A DNA stretch of 20,507 nt from an uncultured Collinsella sp. (GCA_959026535.1 CAUFMB010000038.1:1-20507); one strand, 5' to 3'; shown: positions 7,673 to 15,470, numbered from the stretch's first letter. Notes: generated from the sequence alone by a model not told the origin. Translations and numbers: made by a program.

Positions 7673-8821
7673 TCATTCCCCCTTCCCGATAACGACGTCA
7701 TTTCCAACGACGGCCGTATCCTTGGTGGTATCGACAGAGCCGAGCTTCACGCCCTCTTCGACCGTGGAGTTCTCGCCCAAAATAGCGCGGCAGATGTGCG
7801 CGCCACTCTTAACGTGCGCACCCGGCAGCAGCACGGAGTCCTCGACCACGGCGCGCTCATCGATGATGACATCGGTCGAAAGGATCGAGTGGCGAGCGGT
7901 ACCGTAGATCTTGCAGCCGTTGGAGACCAGGCAGTCGTCCAGGCGACCATCCGGACCAATGTAGTGCGGCGGACGCGTGGTGATGTTGGACATGATGGGG
8001 AAGTGCTTGTCGAACAGGTCGAACTCGGGGTTGTTGCCCAGCAGGTCCATCGAGGTCTCGTGGAAGCTGGCGATGGTACCGACGTCCTTCCAAAAGCCGT
8101 GGAACTCGTAGCTGTACAGGCGCTTGCCTTCGCCGAGCAGCTTGGGGATGATGTCCTTGCCAAAGTCGTGGCTCGAGCGCTGGTCCAGGGCGTCCTCCTC
8201 GAGCGCCTCGATCAGCACGTCGGCAGAGAAGATGTAGATGCCCATGGACGCGAGGTTCGAATCGGGCTTATCGGGCTTCTCGGTGAACTTGATGATGCGG
8301 CCGTCCTCGGGGTCGGTGGTCAGGATGCCAAAGCGGCTGGCCTCCTCCCACGGCACGGGCATAGCGCTCACCGTGAGGTCGGCGTTGTTCTCAATGTGCG
8401 TCTTGAGCATCTTGCGGTAGTCCATGCGATACAGGTGATCGCCCGAAAGAATCAGGACGTACTTGGGATCGTTGGCCTTGATGTAGTCGAGGTTCTGCGT
8501 AATGGCGTCGGCCGTGCCCGCATACCAGGCGCCGCCGGTCTGTGTCTCGTACGGCGGCAGGATCGACACGCCGCCGTCACGGCTGTCCAGATCCCACGCC
8601 TCGCCGGAGCCCACATAGGCATGCAGCAGGTAGGGGCGATACTGCGTCAGAACGCCCACCGTGTCGATGCCCGAGTTGGAGCAGTTGGACAGCGAAAAGT
8701 CGATAATGCGGAACTTGCCACCAAAGCTAACCGCCGGCTTAGCGATCTTTTGGGTGAGTGCCCCCAATCGGCTGCCCTGTCCTCCTGCGAGGAGCATCGC
8801 GATGCATTCTTTCTTACTCAT
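7673..8821 (-). CDS. glgC: Glucose-1-phosphate adenylyltransferase, catalytic subunit
   Basis: A 382-residue ADP-glucose pyrophosphorylase that makes ADP-glucose from ATP and glucose-1-phosphate, the committed step of bacterial glycogen synthesis. It has the nucleotide loop GGQGSRL (13-19), FGGKFRIIDF (33-42), the metal-binding SGDH (126-129), and the sugar-phosphate-binding FTEKP (179-183). A C-terminal left-handed beta-helix of hexapeptide repeats follows (VVEDSVLLPGAHVKSGAHIC). The length is usual for the family. The start is supported by AAGGAG 6 nt before ATG. It is followed after 4 nt by glgD. Confidence 0.97.
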   Translation of the reverse strand: MSKKECIAMLLAGGQGSRLGALTQKIAKPAVSFGGKFRIIDFSLSNCSNSGIDTVGVLTQYRPYLLHAYVGSGEAWDLDSRDGGVSILPPYETQTGGAWYAGTADAITQNLDYIKANDPKYVLILSGDHLYRMDYRKMLKTHIENNADLTVSAMPVPWEEASRFGILTTDPEDGRIIKFTEKPDKPDSNLASMGIYIFSADVLIEALEEDALDQRSSHDFGKDIIPKLLGEGKRLYSYEFHGFWKDVGTIASFHETSMDLLGNNPEFDLFDKHFPIMSNITTRPPHYIGPDGRLDDCLVSNGCKIYGTARHSILSTDVIIDERAVVEDSVLLPGAHVKSGAHICRAILGENSTVEEGVKLGSVDTTKDTAVVGNDVVIGKGE

Positions 8822-8861
8822 CGATTTCTCCTTCTGTCATCGATGTTCCTAAACCCATTAG

Positions 8862-8892
8862 CGACGGGCGCGGCGCAACGTCACGCCCGTCG
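8862..8892 (-). other. GC-rich hairpin in the glgP-glgC spacer
   Basis: A perfect 9-bp stem (CGACGGGCG with CGCCCGTCG) around a 13-nt loop in the 108-nt spacer. No T-run follows on the minus strand. It could be an RNA-processing or 3'-protection element that lets glgP and glgCDA be expressed at different levels. It is weak as a terminator. Confidence 0.4.
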
Positions 8893-8929
8893 AGTAATGC
8901 CGTGCTGGCATAGGGGAGCTCGCGCGCCT

Positions 8930-11356
8930 TTACGCGTGCCAGATCTCGTCGCGGTACTCGCGAATGGTGCGGTCGCTCGAGAACCAGCCGCTCGAAGCGG
9001 TGTTGAGCAGGGCCTTGCGGTTCCAGGTCTCCTGGTCGCCGTAGCTGTTCGTGAGCTTCTCCCAGGCGTCGACGTAGCTGCGGAAGTCGGCCATGACCAG
9101 GTCGGGGTCGTTGTTGTTCATGAGCTCGTTGTAGATGCTCTCAAAGTTGCCCGAAAGGCCGGCAAACGTGTTGTCCTTGAGCTCGTCCATCACGCGGCCA
9201 AGACGCTCGCGGTCGCCGTTGAGGGTGTCCCACGCAAAGTAGCTGTTGGATGCCCAGAGCTGCTCGACCTCGGGAGCGGTCAGGCCAAAGATGGCCTCGT
9301 TCTCGCGACCGGCCAGGTCGGCGATCTCGATGTTGGCGCCGTCGAGGGTGCCCAGCGTAATGGCGCCGTTCATCATGAGCTTCATGTTGGACGTGCCCGA
9401 GGCCTCCTTGCCGGCGGTGGAGATCTGCTCCGAGATCTCGGCGGCAGGGTAGATGAGCTGGGCGTTGCTCACGCGGAAGTTGGGGATAAAGCAGACCTTC
9501 ATGACTTCGTTGACGCGGGCGTCGTTGTTGATGACCTCGGCGACGGAGTTAATGAGGCGGATGGTCTCCTTGGCGAAGGTGTAGCTCGAGGCAGCCTTGC
9601 CGCTAAAGATGAAGGTCGTCGGCGTCACGTGGAAGTTGGGATCCGCGATGCGACGGTTGTAGATGTCCATCACCTTCATGATGTTCATGAGCTGGCGCTT
9701 GTAGGCGTGGAAGCGCTTCACCTGAACATCGAAGACGGTGTTGGGGTCGATGACCAGACCGGTTTCGGCCTTAACGTAGGCGGCCAGGCGCTCCTTGTTG
9801 GCGCGCTTGGAGGCACCTACGGCCTTCAGGAACTCGGTGTCGTTCTGGAACTCCTTGAGTTTCTCCAGCTCAAAGGCATCCTTCAGCCAGCCGTCGCCAA
9901 TGGCCTCGGTCACAAGCTTGGCGTAGGTGGGGTTGGCCTCGGCAAAGAAGCGACGGTGCGAGATGCCGTTGGTCTTGTTGTTGAACTTCTCGGGCGTCAG
10001 GGCATAGAAGTCCTTGAGCACGATGTTCTTGATGATGTCGGAGTGGATCTTGGCCACGCCGTTGACGCTGTGGCTGCAGATCACGGACAGGTTGGCCATG
10101 CGAATCTCGCCGTCCCACAGAATGGCGGTCTGGCGCAAACGCTCCTGCCAGCCCTCCTGCGTGGTGTCGAACGACTCGTGCCAACGACGGCTGATCTCGT
10201 CGATGATCTGGTACACGCGAGGGAGGAGCTTGGAGAACGTGCCGATGGGCCATTTCTCCAGAGCCTCGGGCAGGATGGTGTGGTTGGTGTAGCTCACGAC
10301 CTGCGTCACGATGTTCCAGGCGTCGTCCCACTCGAGCTTCTTCTCGTCGATGAGGATGCGCATGAGCTCGGGGCCGCACATGGCAGGGTGGGTATCGTTG
10401 GTATGGATGGCCACAAACTGCGGCAGCAGCTCCCAGTTAGCGCCGTGCTCCTTCTCAAAGGTGTCGAGCAGGCTGTAGATGCCGGCCGAGACAAACAGGT
10501 ACTCCTGCTTCAGGCGCAGCAGACGGCCGTGCTCGCCGGCGTCGTTGGGGTAGAGGATGGCGCTGATGGCCTCGGCCTCGGCGCGCTCGGCATCGGCCAG
10601 GGCGTAGTCGCCGCGGTTGAAAGCCTCCAGATCGAAGTGCTCCTCGACCGGCTCGGCGGCCCAGACGCGCAGCTTGTTGACGGTCTCGCCGGCATAGCCC
10701 ACAACGGGGATGTCATAGGGAACGGCAAGGATGTCCTGTGTGTCCACTGTGCGGTAGAACGTGCGGCCGTTCTCCTCAAAGCCCTCGACGCGGCCACCAA
10801 ACTTAATGGTCACGGCCTTGTCCTGACGGCGGACCTCCCAGGGATAGCCGTGGGTGAGCCACTCGTCGGTGGCCTCGACCTGGCTGCCGTTGACGATCTC
10901 CTGCTTAAACAGGCCGTAGCGGTAGCGCATGCCGTTGCCGTAGCCGGCAATGCCCTCAGCTGCCATGGAATCCAAGAAGCATGCGGCCAGACGGCCCAGG
11001 CCACCGTTGCCCAGTGCCGGATCGGGCTCCTGGTTCTCGATGACGGACAGATCGAAGCCCATGTCGTCGAGCGCCTCGGCGACCATGTCGCGCACGCCAA
11101 AGTTGAGCAGGTAGTTGTCGAGCAGGCGGCCGATCAAAAACTCGATCGAGAAGTAGTACACGCGCTTCTTGCCCTCGGCGGTGGCGAGGGCATCGCTCTT
11201 GGTGGCAACGGTGCGTGCCTTCTCGGCCACGAGCTTGGCCAGGGCGTTAAAGCGGTCGAGGTCGCTGGCGGCCTCGACGCTCTTGCCGCTGATGCTCATG
11301 ACGGCATCGCGATAGAGCTCGGTAAACTCCTGCTTGTTGTCGAAGATCTTATTCAT
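8930..11356 (-). CDS. glgP: Glycogen/maltodextrin phosphorylase (GT35)
   Basis: An 808-residue phosphorylase that releases glucose-1-phosphate from non-reducing ends of alpha-1,4-glucans using pyridoxal phosphate. The PLP lysine is Lys659 in the signature EASGTSNMKLMMNGAITLG. Other family blocks are NQEPDPALGNGGLGRLAACF (108-127), HTNDTHP (318-324) and VKRFHAYKRQ (546-555). The length is typical for full-size GlgP/MalP. The start has a strong ribosome-binding site (AAAGGAA just before ATG). It lies 94 nt after glgB and 108 nt before glgC on the same strand, so synthesis and breakdown genes probably share a transcript. It has no Lys/Ala tail, unlike GlgB and GlgA. Confidence 0.97.
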   Translation of the reverse strand: MNKIFDNKQEFTELYRDAVMSISGKSVEAASDLDRFNALAKLVAEKARTVATKSDALATAEGKKRVYYFSIEFLIGRLLDNYLLNFGVRDMVAEALDDMGFDLSVIENQEPDPALGNGGLGRLAACFLDSMAAEGIAGYGNGMRYRYGLFKQEIVNGSQVEATDEWLTHGYPWEVRRQDKAVTIKFGGRVEGFEENGRTFYRTVDTQDILAVPYDIPVVGYAGETVNKLRVWAAEPVEEHFDLEAFNRGDYALADAERAEAEAISAILYPNDAGEHGRLLRLKQEYLFVSAGIYSLLDTFEKEHGANWELLPQFVAIHTNDTHPAMCGPELMRILIDEKKLEWDDAWNIVTQVVSYTNHTILPEALEKWPIGTFSKLLPRVYQIIDEISRRWHESFDTTQEGWQERLRQTAILWDGEIRMANLSVICSHSVNGVAKIHSDIIKNIVLKDFYALTPEKFNNKTNGISHRRFFAEANPTYAKLVTEAIGDGWLKDAFELEKLKEFQNDTEFLKAVGASKRANKERLAAYVKAETGLVIDPNTVFDVQVKRFHAYKRQLMNIMKVMDIYNRRIADPNFHVTPTTFIFSGKAASSYTFAKETIRLINSVAEVINNDARVNEVMKVCFIPNFRVSNAQLIYPAAEISEQISTAGKEASGTSNMKLMMNGAITLGTLDGANIEIADLAGRENEAIFGLTAPEVEQLWASNSYFAWDTLNGDRERLGRVMDELKDNTFAGLSGNFESIYNELMNNNDPDLVMADFRSYVDAWEKLTNSYGDQETWNRKALLNTASSGWFSSDRTIREYRDEIWHA

Positions 11357-11410
11357 ACGTTCCTTTCCCCCGGGGATGTTTCTCCCGGAACGGTTATGAC
11401 ATGTATCCTA

Positions 11411-11425
11411 CGCCCCCGCGGGGCG
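11411..11425 (-). other. Small GC hairpin in the glgB-glgP spacer
   Basis: CGCCCC, a 3-nt loop, and GGGGCG form a 6-bp stem in the 94-nt spacer between glgB and glgP. No T-run follows. It is short and could be chance in GC-rich DNA, but it continues the pattern of a hairpin in most spacers of this operon. Confidence 0.25.
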
Positions 11426-11450
11426 GGTAATTACAGTGGTAACGCCTTTG

Positions 11451-13697
11451 TTACGCTTTCTTGGTAGGAGCCTTAACAGCAGCTGCCTTGGCCTTGGGAG
11501 CAGCCTTTTTGGTGGCTGCCTTCTTTGCCGTGGTGGACTTGGCCGAAGCCTTGGCAGCGGGCTTGGCGGCCTTCGCCTTAACCGGAGCCTTCTTAGCGGC
11601 CGCGGTCTTGGGCTTTACCGAGGACGAGCGCTTGCGCGTCGCCTTCTTGGGCTCCTCGACCACGGGCGGCTTATAGCTGCTGGGACCGCGGCGCTTAAGC
11701 ACCACGCCTGCCAGGCCAGGCACCTTAATCTCGATGGAGTCCATCTGCCCGTTCCAGGAATAGGGCTCGCTCGAGCAGGTGTAAGGCTCTTCGCCGGCAT
11801 AGCCGCTGCCGCCAAACTCGGGACGGTCGGAATCAAAGATGACCTCCCAGTCACCCTCGCGCGGCACACCCACACGGAAGCTCTCGTAGCTCGCCGGGTC
11901 AAAGTTGATCAAGATCACCAGGTCGTCGTCGACGTCCTCGCCCTGGCGCACAAAGCTCACGATGGACTGCTTAGAGTTATCCGCGTCGATCCAGGTAAAG
12001 CCGTCGTCGGTGTAGCCACGCTCGTACAGGGCGGGCTCGGCGGTGTACAGGTGGTTGAGCGCCTTGATGAACGCCTGATGGTGCGCATGGGTCTCGTACT
12101 GCTCGGTCAGGAACCACTGAATGGACTCGTAGTAGCGCCACTCAATAAACTGGCCGATCTCGTTGCCCATAAAGTTGAGCTTTGCACCGGGGTGCGTCAT
12201 TTGGTAGAAAGCTAGCGTGCGCAGGCCGGCAAACTGGCGCCACCAGTCGCCCGGCATGCGGCCGATCAGCGAGCACTTGCCGTGCACGACCTCGTCGTGG
12301 CTGAGCGGGCAAATGAAGTTCTCGGTAAAGGCGTACATGATGGAGAACGTGAGCAGGCCGTGGTTGCCGGGACGCCACGGAAAATCGGTCTGCATGTAGT
12401 GCAGGGTGTCGTTCATCCAGCCCATGTCCCACTTGTAGTGGAAGCCTAGGCCGCCGTCCTGCGGCGGATAGGTCACGAGCGGCCACGCGGTGGACTCCTC
12501 GGCCATCATCATCACGTCGGGGTAGTGCGCCTCCACGGCGCAGTTGACCTGACGGATAAACGCGCTGGCGTCCAGGTCCTCCTCGGTACCGTACTTGTTG
12601 AACTTCTTTTGGCCGGGATCGTCGATGCCAAAGTTGAGGTACAGCATGCTGGACACGCCGTCCATGCGAATGCCGTCCACGTGGAAGTTCTCGAGCCAGT
12701 ACAGCACGTTGGAGACCAAGAAGGAGCGTACCTCGCCGCGGGCGAAGTCAAACTTGTGCGTGCCCCAGTTAGGGTGAATCTCGTGCTCAAACAGCATGTG
12801 ACCGTTAAAAGTGGCAAGGCCGTGGGAGTCGGCGCAAAAACCGCCGGGCACCCAGTCCATGATCACGCCGATGCCAGCCTCGTGGCACGCATCGATAAAG
12901 TGCATGAGCTGCTGCGGATTGCCGTAGCGCGACGTGGCGGCGTAGTAGCCGGTCGTCTGGTAGCCCCAGGAACCGTCGAAGGGATGCTCCATAAGCGGCA
13001 TGACCTCGATATGCGTATAGCCCATGTCGCGCACGTAGTCCACGAGCTCCACCGACAGGTCGTCGTAGGTGTAAAACTCGCCGCGCTGCGCGGGGAAGGG
13101 ATCCATGGGGCCGGGGTAGTTGCCGTACTCGTCCGGCTCGCCCTGCGGCGCGTCGCCGTGGCGCTTCCACGAGCCAATATGCACCTCGTAGATGTTAAGC
13201 GGTTGCGACATGTGGTTGTGGCCGGCGCGGCGCTTGAGCCACGCGGCGTCGTTCCACTTATAGCCATCGAGGGTCCACAGCACGCTCGCGGTACCCGGAG
13301 GGCACTCGGCTTTAAAGGCATACGGATCGGCCTTGTAGAGCTTCTCGCCCTCGTTGGTCTCGATGAGATATTTATAGAGCTGGCCCTGCTCGGCGCCAGG
13401 AATAAAGCCTTCCCAAATAGCGCTCGTATGCACGGGCACCAGCGGGTTGGCTTCCTCATCCCAGTCGTTAAATTCGCCAATGACATGGACACTCTTTACA
13501 TCGGGCGCCCAAACGCAAAAGCGCCAGCCGCGCGTGCGCTGCTGCGTGTCGGGGTGCGCGCCCATCTTTTCCCAGCTGCGCTCCCACATACCAATGCCAA
13601 ACAGGTAGACATCGTCCTTGGAGAGCTCCGGTGCGTGCGGAGCCGGTTTGCGGGTTGCGGGCTTTTTAGCCGTTGGCTTTAGCTTTGTATCGCTCAC
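11451..13697 (-). CDS. glgB: 1,4-alpha-glucan branching enzyme (GH13) with basic Lys/Ala tail
   Basis: A 748-residue branching enzyme that cuts alpha-1,4 chains and rejoins them as alpha-1,6 branches. A CBM48-like domain is near residues 50-140 (RFCVWAPDVKSVHVIGEFNDW). The GH13 core has nucleophile Asp346 (DGIRMDGVSSMLY), Glu400 (MAEESTAWP) and Asp468 (LSHDEVVHGK). GMDGV-type variation (RMDGV, where RVDAV is common) is a minor difference. The last 70 or so residues are Lys/Ala/Pro-rich (KKATRKRSSS, KSTTAKKAATKKAAPKAK), and the N-terminus also has a short basic stretch (KPTAKKPATRKPAP). Both resemble the glgA tail. I chose the GTG at 13697 because GGGA lies 6 nt upstream. An ATG pair at 13709/13712 is possible but lacks a ribosome-binding site. 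It is the first gene of the operon. Confidence 0.94.
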   Translation of the reverse strand: MSDTKLKPTAKKPATRKPAPHAPELSKDDVYLFGIGMWERSWEKMGAHPDTQQRTRGWRFCVWAPDVKSVHVIGEFNDWDEEANPLVPVHTSAIWEGFIPGAEQGQLYKYLIETNEGEKLYKADPYAFKAECPPGTASVLWTLDGYKWNDAAWLKRRAGHNHMSQPLNIYEVHIGSWKRHGDAPQGEPDEYGNYPGPMDPFPAQRGEFYTYDDLSVELVDYVRDMGYTHIEVMPLMEHPFDGSWGYQTTGYYAATSRYGNPQQLMHFIDACHEAGIGVIMDWVPGGFCADSHGLATFNGHMLFEHEIHPNWGTHKFDFARGEVRSFLVSNVLYWLENFHVDGIRMDGVSSMLYLNFGIDDPGQKKFNKYGTEEDLDASAFIRQVNCAVEAHYPDVMMMAEESTAWPLVTYPPQDGGLGFHYKWDMGWMNDTLHYMQTDFPWRPGNHGLLTFSIMYAFTENFICPLSHDEVVHGKCSLIGRMPGDWWRQFAGLRTLAFYQMTHPGAKLNFMGNEIGQFIEWRYYESIQWFLTEQYETHAHHQAFIKALNHLYTAEPALYERGYTDDGFTWIDADNSKQSIVSFVRQGEDVDDDLVILINFDPASYESFRVGVPREGDWEVIFDSDRPEFGGSGYAGEEPYTCSSEPYSWNGQMDSIEIKVPGLAGVVLKRRGPSSYKPPVVEEPKKATRKRSSSVKPKTAAAKKAPVKAKAAKPAAKASAKSTTAKKAATKKAAPKAKAAAVKAPTKKA

Positions 13698-13780
13698 GTT
13701 TGATCCCATCATGACGCGGCAGCGTGTTGCCTTGGTGACTAGATGCGAAAGGTCCAAGGCTGCACGAATCGAAGGGACGG

Positions 13781-13840
13781 CGAAGTTTCTGTGATTCGTT
13801 CCACCTCGCGTGCTCGGTGGAACTTTCGGCAGAAACTACG
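13781..13840 (-). promoter_or_regulatory. Imperfect 60-nt hairpin in the glgB leader
   Basis: An inner stem of 8 bp (GTTCCACC 13798-13805 with GGTGGAAC 13816-13823, 10-nt loop) is nested in an outer stem (AGTTTCT 13784-13790 with AGAAACT 13831-13837). The two are separated by a symmetric 7/7 internal loop, and two further pairs lie outside. It falls inside the putative glgB leader of about 200 nt, some 85 nt before the start codon. It may be a leader RNA regulatory structure. I recognise no known riboswitch. Confidence 0.4.
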
Positions 13841-13909
13841 ATAACACCTGTGCGTTAGTTTTATGGACGAAAGCGGATTTGCGGGGGCGTTTAATCGGTA
13901 AGCGACATG

Positions 13910-13918
13910 TTTATACCA
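13910..13918 (-). promoter_or_regulatory. Candidate extended -10 promoter for glgB
   Basis: On the minus strand TGGTATAAA reads as an extended -10 (TG, one base, TATAAA). No good -35 lies at the usual distance. A start near 13903 would give a leader of about 205 nt. The palindromic GGTAAAACT/AGTTTTACC pair lies about 20-45 nt upstream of this -10, in a position where a regulator could act on it. Confidence 0.4.
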
Positions 13919-13934
13919 CTGGCAGAATTGCCGC

Positions 13935-14020
13935 GGTAAAACTCTTGACAGTTTTACCAATTTGGGTTTCAAAATTGTTAGGCTGACGTTTGGTAAAACG
14001 TTTTTAGCAGGATGTTTACC
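13935..14020. promoter_or_regulatory. Cluster of four GGTAAAAC-type operator-like sites between glgB and the HAD gene
   Basis: GGTAAAACT (13935-13943) and AGTTTTACC (13950-13958) form a perfect 9-bp inverted repeat around 6 nt that overlap a consensus -35, TTGACA (13945-13950), on the plus strand. A third copy, GGTAAAACG followed by TTTTT (13992-14000), is near-palindromic around CG. A fourth, shorter copy GTTTACC is at 14014-14020, next to the HAD gene ribosome-binding site. The region separates divergent genes, so one regulator could control both. Matching long and short copies occur at 3995-4036. The plus-strand -10 is poor, so the exact HAD promoter is unclear. Confidence 0.5.
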
Positions 14021-14043
14021 ATTTGATATCGAAAGGTTCGTTT

Positions 14044-14733
14044 ATGTCCCGTACCGCCGCTCCCAGGGTTGCTTTTATTTTCGATTGCGATGGCACGCTG
14101 GTTAATAGCACCCCCGTTTGGGCCTATGCCCAGCCCGAGTTATTGCATCGCCACGGGATTGACGTGACCGTGGATGATTTTGCCCAATTTGAGCACCTGT
14201 CGCTGGAGGACGAGTGCCAGGCCTACCACGACACGTGGGGCATTGGTGCGAATGGCGAGGAGCTGTATCGCGAGCTGGGTGAGATTTTGATTGATGGGTA
14301 CTCCAAGGCGCCGCCTCGCGAGGGGCTCCTGACATTTTTGCAGCAGGCGAAGGCGGCGGGCATTTCCATGTGTGTGGCTACGTCCACGCCGGCCGAGCTT
14401 GTTAAGTCTGCGCTTGCGGGGGCTGGGCTAGACGCGTACATGGAGTTTGTTACCACGACGGGTGAAGCAGGACGCTCCAAGCAGTTCCCCGATGTGTACG
14501 AGCTGGCGCTGCGCCGCCTGGAGGAGCGCCATGGGTACAAGTTTGAGCGCGCATGGGTGTTTGAGGACGCCGTCTTTGGCCTAAAGAGCTCTGGGACCGC
14601 CGGCTTTAAGCGCGTGGGCATCTATGACCCGCATGGCCGCATGAAGCGCGACGATGTTCGCGCCAACTGCGATATCTTTATCGACAGCTATGAGGACCTG
14701 GATCTGGCCCGCGTGCTTTCGTTTGAGGGATAG
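14044..14733 (+). CDS. HAD-superfamily phosphatase, beta-phosphoglucomutase-like
   Basis: A 229-residue HAD subfamily IA hydrolase with a cap domain. Motif I is FDCDGT (Asp14 nucleophile, Asp16 acid), motif II ATST (Thr113 region), motif III Lys146 (GRSKQFPDVY), motif IV FEDA (Glu174/Asp175). Such proteins act on phosphorylated sugars and similar small molecules in the cytoplasm. The overall layout fits beta-phosphoglucomutase or related sugar phosphatases, but the substrate cannot be read from the motifs. The ATG at 14044 has AAAGG 7 nt upstream. It is divergent from glgB and shares its operator cluster, which fits a role in glucose-phosphate metabolism, though that is inference. The next gene begins 8 nt after its stop. 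Confidence 0.85.
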   Translation: MSRTAAPRVAFIFDCDGTLVNSTPVWAYAQPELLHRHGIDVTVDDFAQFEHLSLEDECQAYHDTWGIGANGEELYRELGEILIDGYSKAPPREGLLTFLQQAKAAGISMCVATSTPAELVKSALAGAGLDAYMEFVTTTGEAGRSKQFPDVYELALRRLEERHGYKFERAWVFEDAVFGLKSSGTAGFKRVGIYDPHGRMKRDDVRANCDIFIDSYEDLDLARVLSFEG

Positions 14734-14741
14734 GCGAGGCT

Positions 14742-15383
14742 GTGGCTTGCAAGGTATTAGTGATCTGCGGCTCGCCCGTGGTGGCGAGCGCGGATCTGTT
14801 GCATAGGCTAGCAGGGGAGTGCGGCCACGTTGTCGCCGTGGACCGCGGGCTCGACGCGCTGCTGGGCGCCGGCCTGAGCTGTGACGTGTATGTGGGGGAT
14901 GCCGACACGGTGAGCGACGCTGGTCGTGCGTTGGTCGATGCCGCCACCGACTTTGAAGTTGAGCGCCACGACCCGTACAAGGACTATACCGATCTGGCGC
15001 TGGCGCTCGATTCCGTCCGTCGTCGCTGGCCGGGTGCCGAAGTAGTTGCGACTTGCGCTACGGGCGGCCGTCCGGACATGGCGCTTTCCGTACTGGGCCT
15101 GCTCGCAGGCTACGATGACGCCCCTGTCTGGATTGCTGAAGATGAGACCACGGCCCGCATCTTGCACGCAGGCGAATCGTGGACCATCGAATGCGCCGAA
15201 GGCAAGACGTTCTCTATCATAGCCATTGCTCCCAAAACCGAGGTAAGCGAACACGGCCTAGAATGGGAGCTAGACCACAGCCCCCTGGGCCTGTTGGCCG
15301 ACACGGGCATCTCTAACGTCGTCAGGTCAACAGCCACGATCCAAGTCCTCACCGGCACCGCCATCGCTTATCTCTACAAGTAA
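14742..15383 (+). CDS. Thiamine diphosphokinase-like protein
   Basis: A 213-residue protein with the thiamine pyrophosphokinase layout. The N-terminal catalytic half has VDRGLDALLGAG near 33, GDADTVSD (52-59, in place of the usual GDxDS), KDYTD (80-84) and TGGRPDMAL (107-115). The C-terminal half is beta-rich and corresponds to the thiamine-binding domain (LADTGISNVV). The enzyme converts thiamine and ATP to thiamine diphosphate and AMP. The GGRxDH motif carries Met where His is usual, so the family call is good but the exact activity less so. The GTG start lies 8 nt after the HAD stop with GAGG just upstream, so the two genes are probably co-transcribed and coupled. A tRNA gene follows. Confidence 0.82.
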   Translation: MACKVLVICGSPVVASADLLHRLAGECGHVVAVDRGLDALLGAGLSCDVYVGDADTVSDAGRALVDAATDFEVERHDPYKDYTDLALALDSVRRRWPGAEVVATCATGGRPDMALSVLGLLAGYDDAPVWIAEDETTARILHAGESWTIECAEGKTFSIIAIAPKTEVSEHGLEWELDHSPLGLLADTGISNVVRSTATIQVLTGTAIAYLYK

Positions 15384-15397
15384 GGTCTATCGCATCA

Positions 15398-15470
15398 GGG
15401 TTTTATCGGGACGGTGGATAGAAATAAGCGCTCGAAGAGTGATTATTTCTGCCCCGTCCCAGGAAAACCC
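15398..15470 (+). terminator. 73-nt multi-segment hairpin after the thiamine kinase-like gene
   Basis: Four nested complementary segments are visible: GGGTTTT (15398-15404) with AAAACCC (15464-15470), GGGACGG (15408-15414) with CCGTCCC (15454-15460), AGAAATAA (15420-15427) with TTATTTCT (15443-15450), and CGCTC (15429-15433) with GAGTG (15437-15441). The final loop is GAA. The structure begins 15 nt after the stop codon. No T-run follows on either strand, so it is not a textbook terminator. It may be a mobile intergenic palindrome (REP/MITE-like) or a 3'-end stabiliser. Confidence 0.45.

Noticed and set aside
7649..11467. A 1272-codon open frame on the plus strand opposite glgC and glgP, and similar long frames at 1439-3871 (+) and 17937-20405 (-)
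   Set aside because: They lie opposite strongly supported genes, have Val/Ala/Gly/His-rich composition typical of antisense frames in GC-rich DNA, show no domains and have no ribosome-binding sites.
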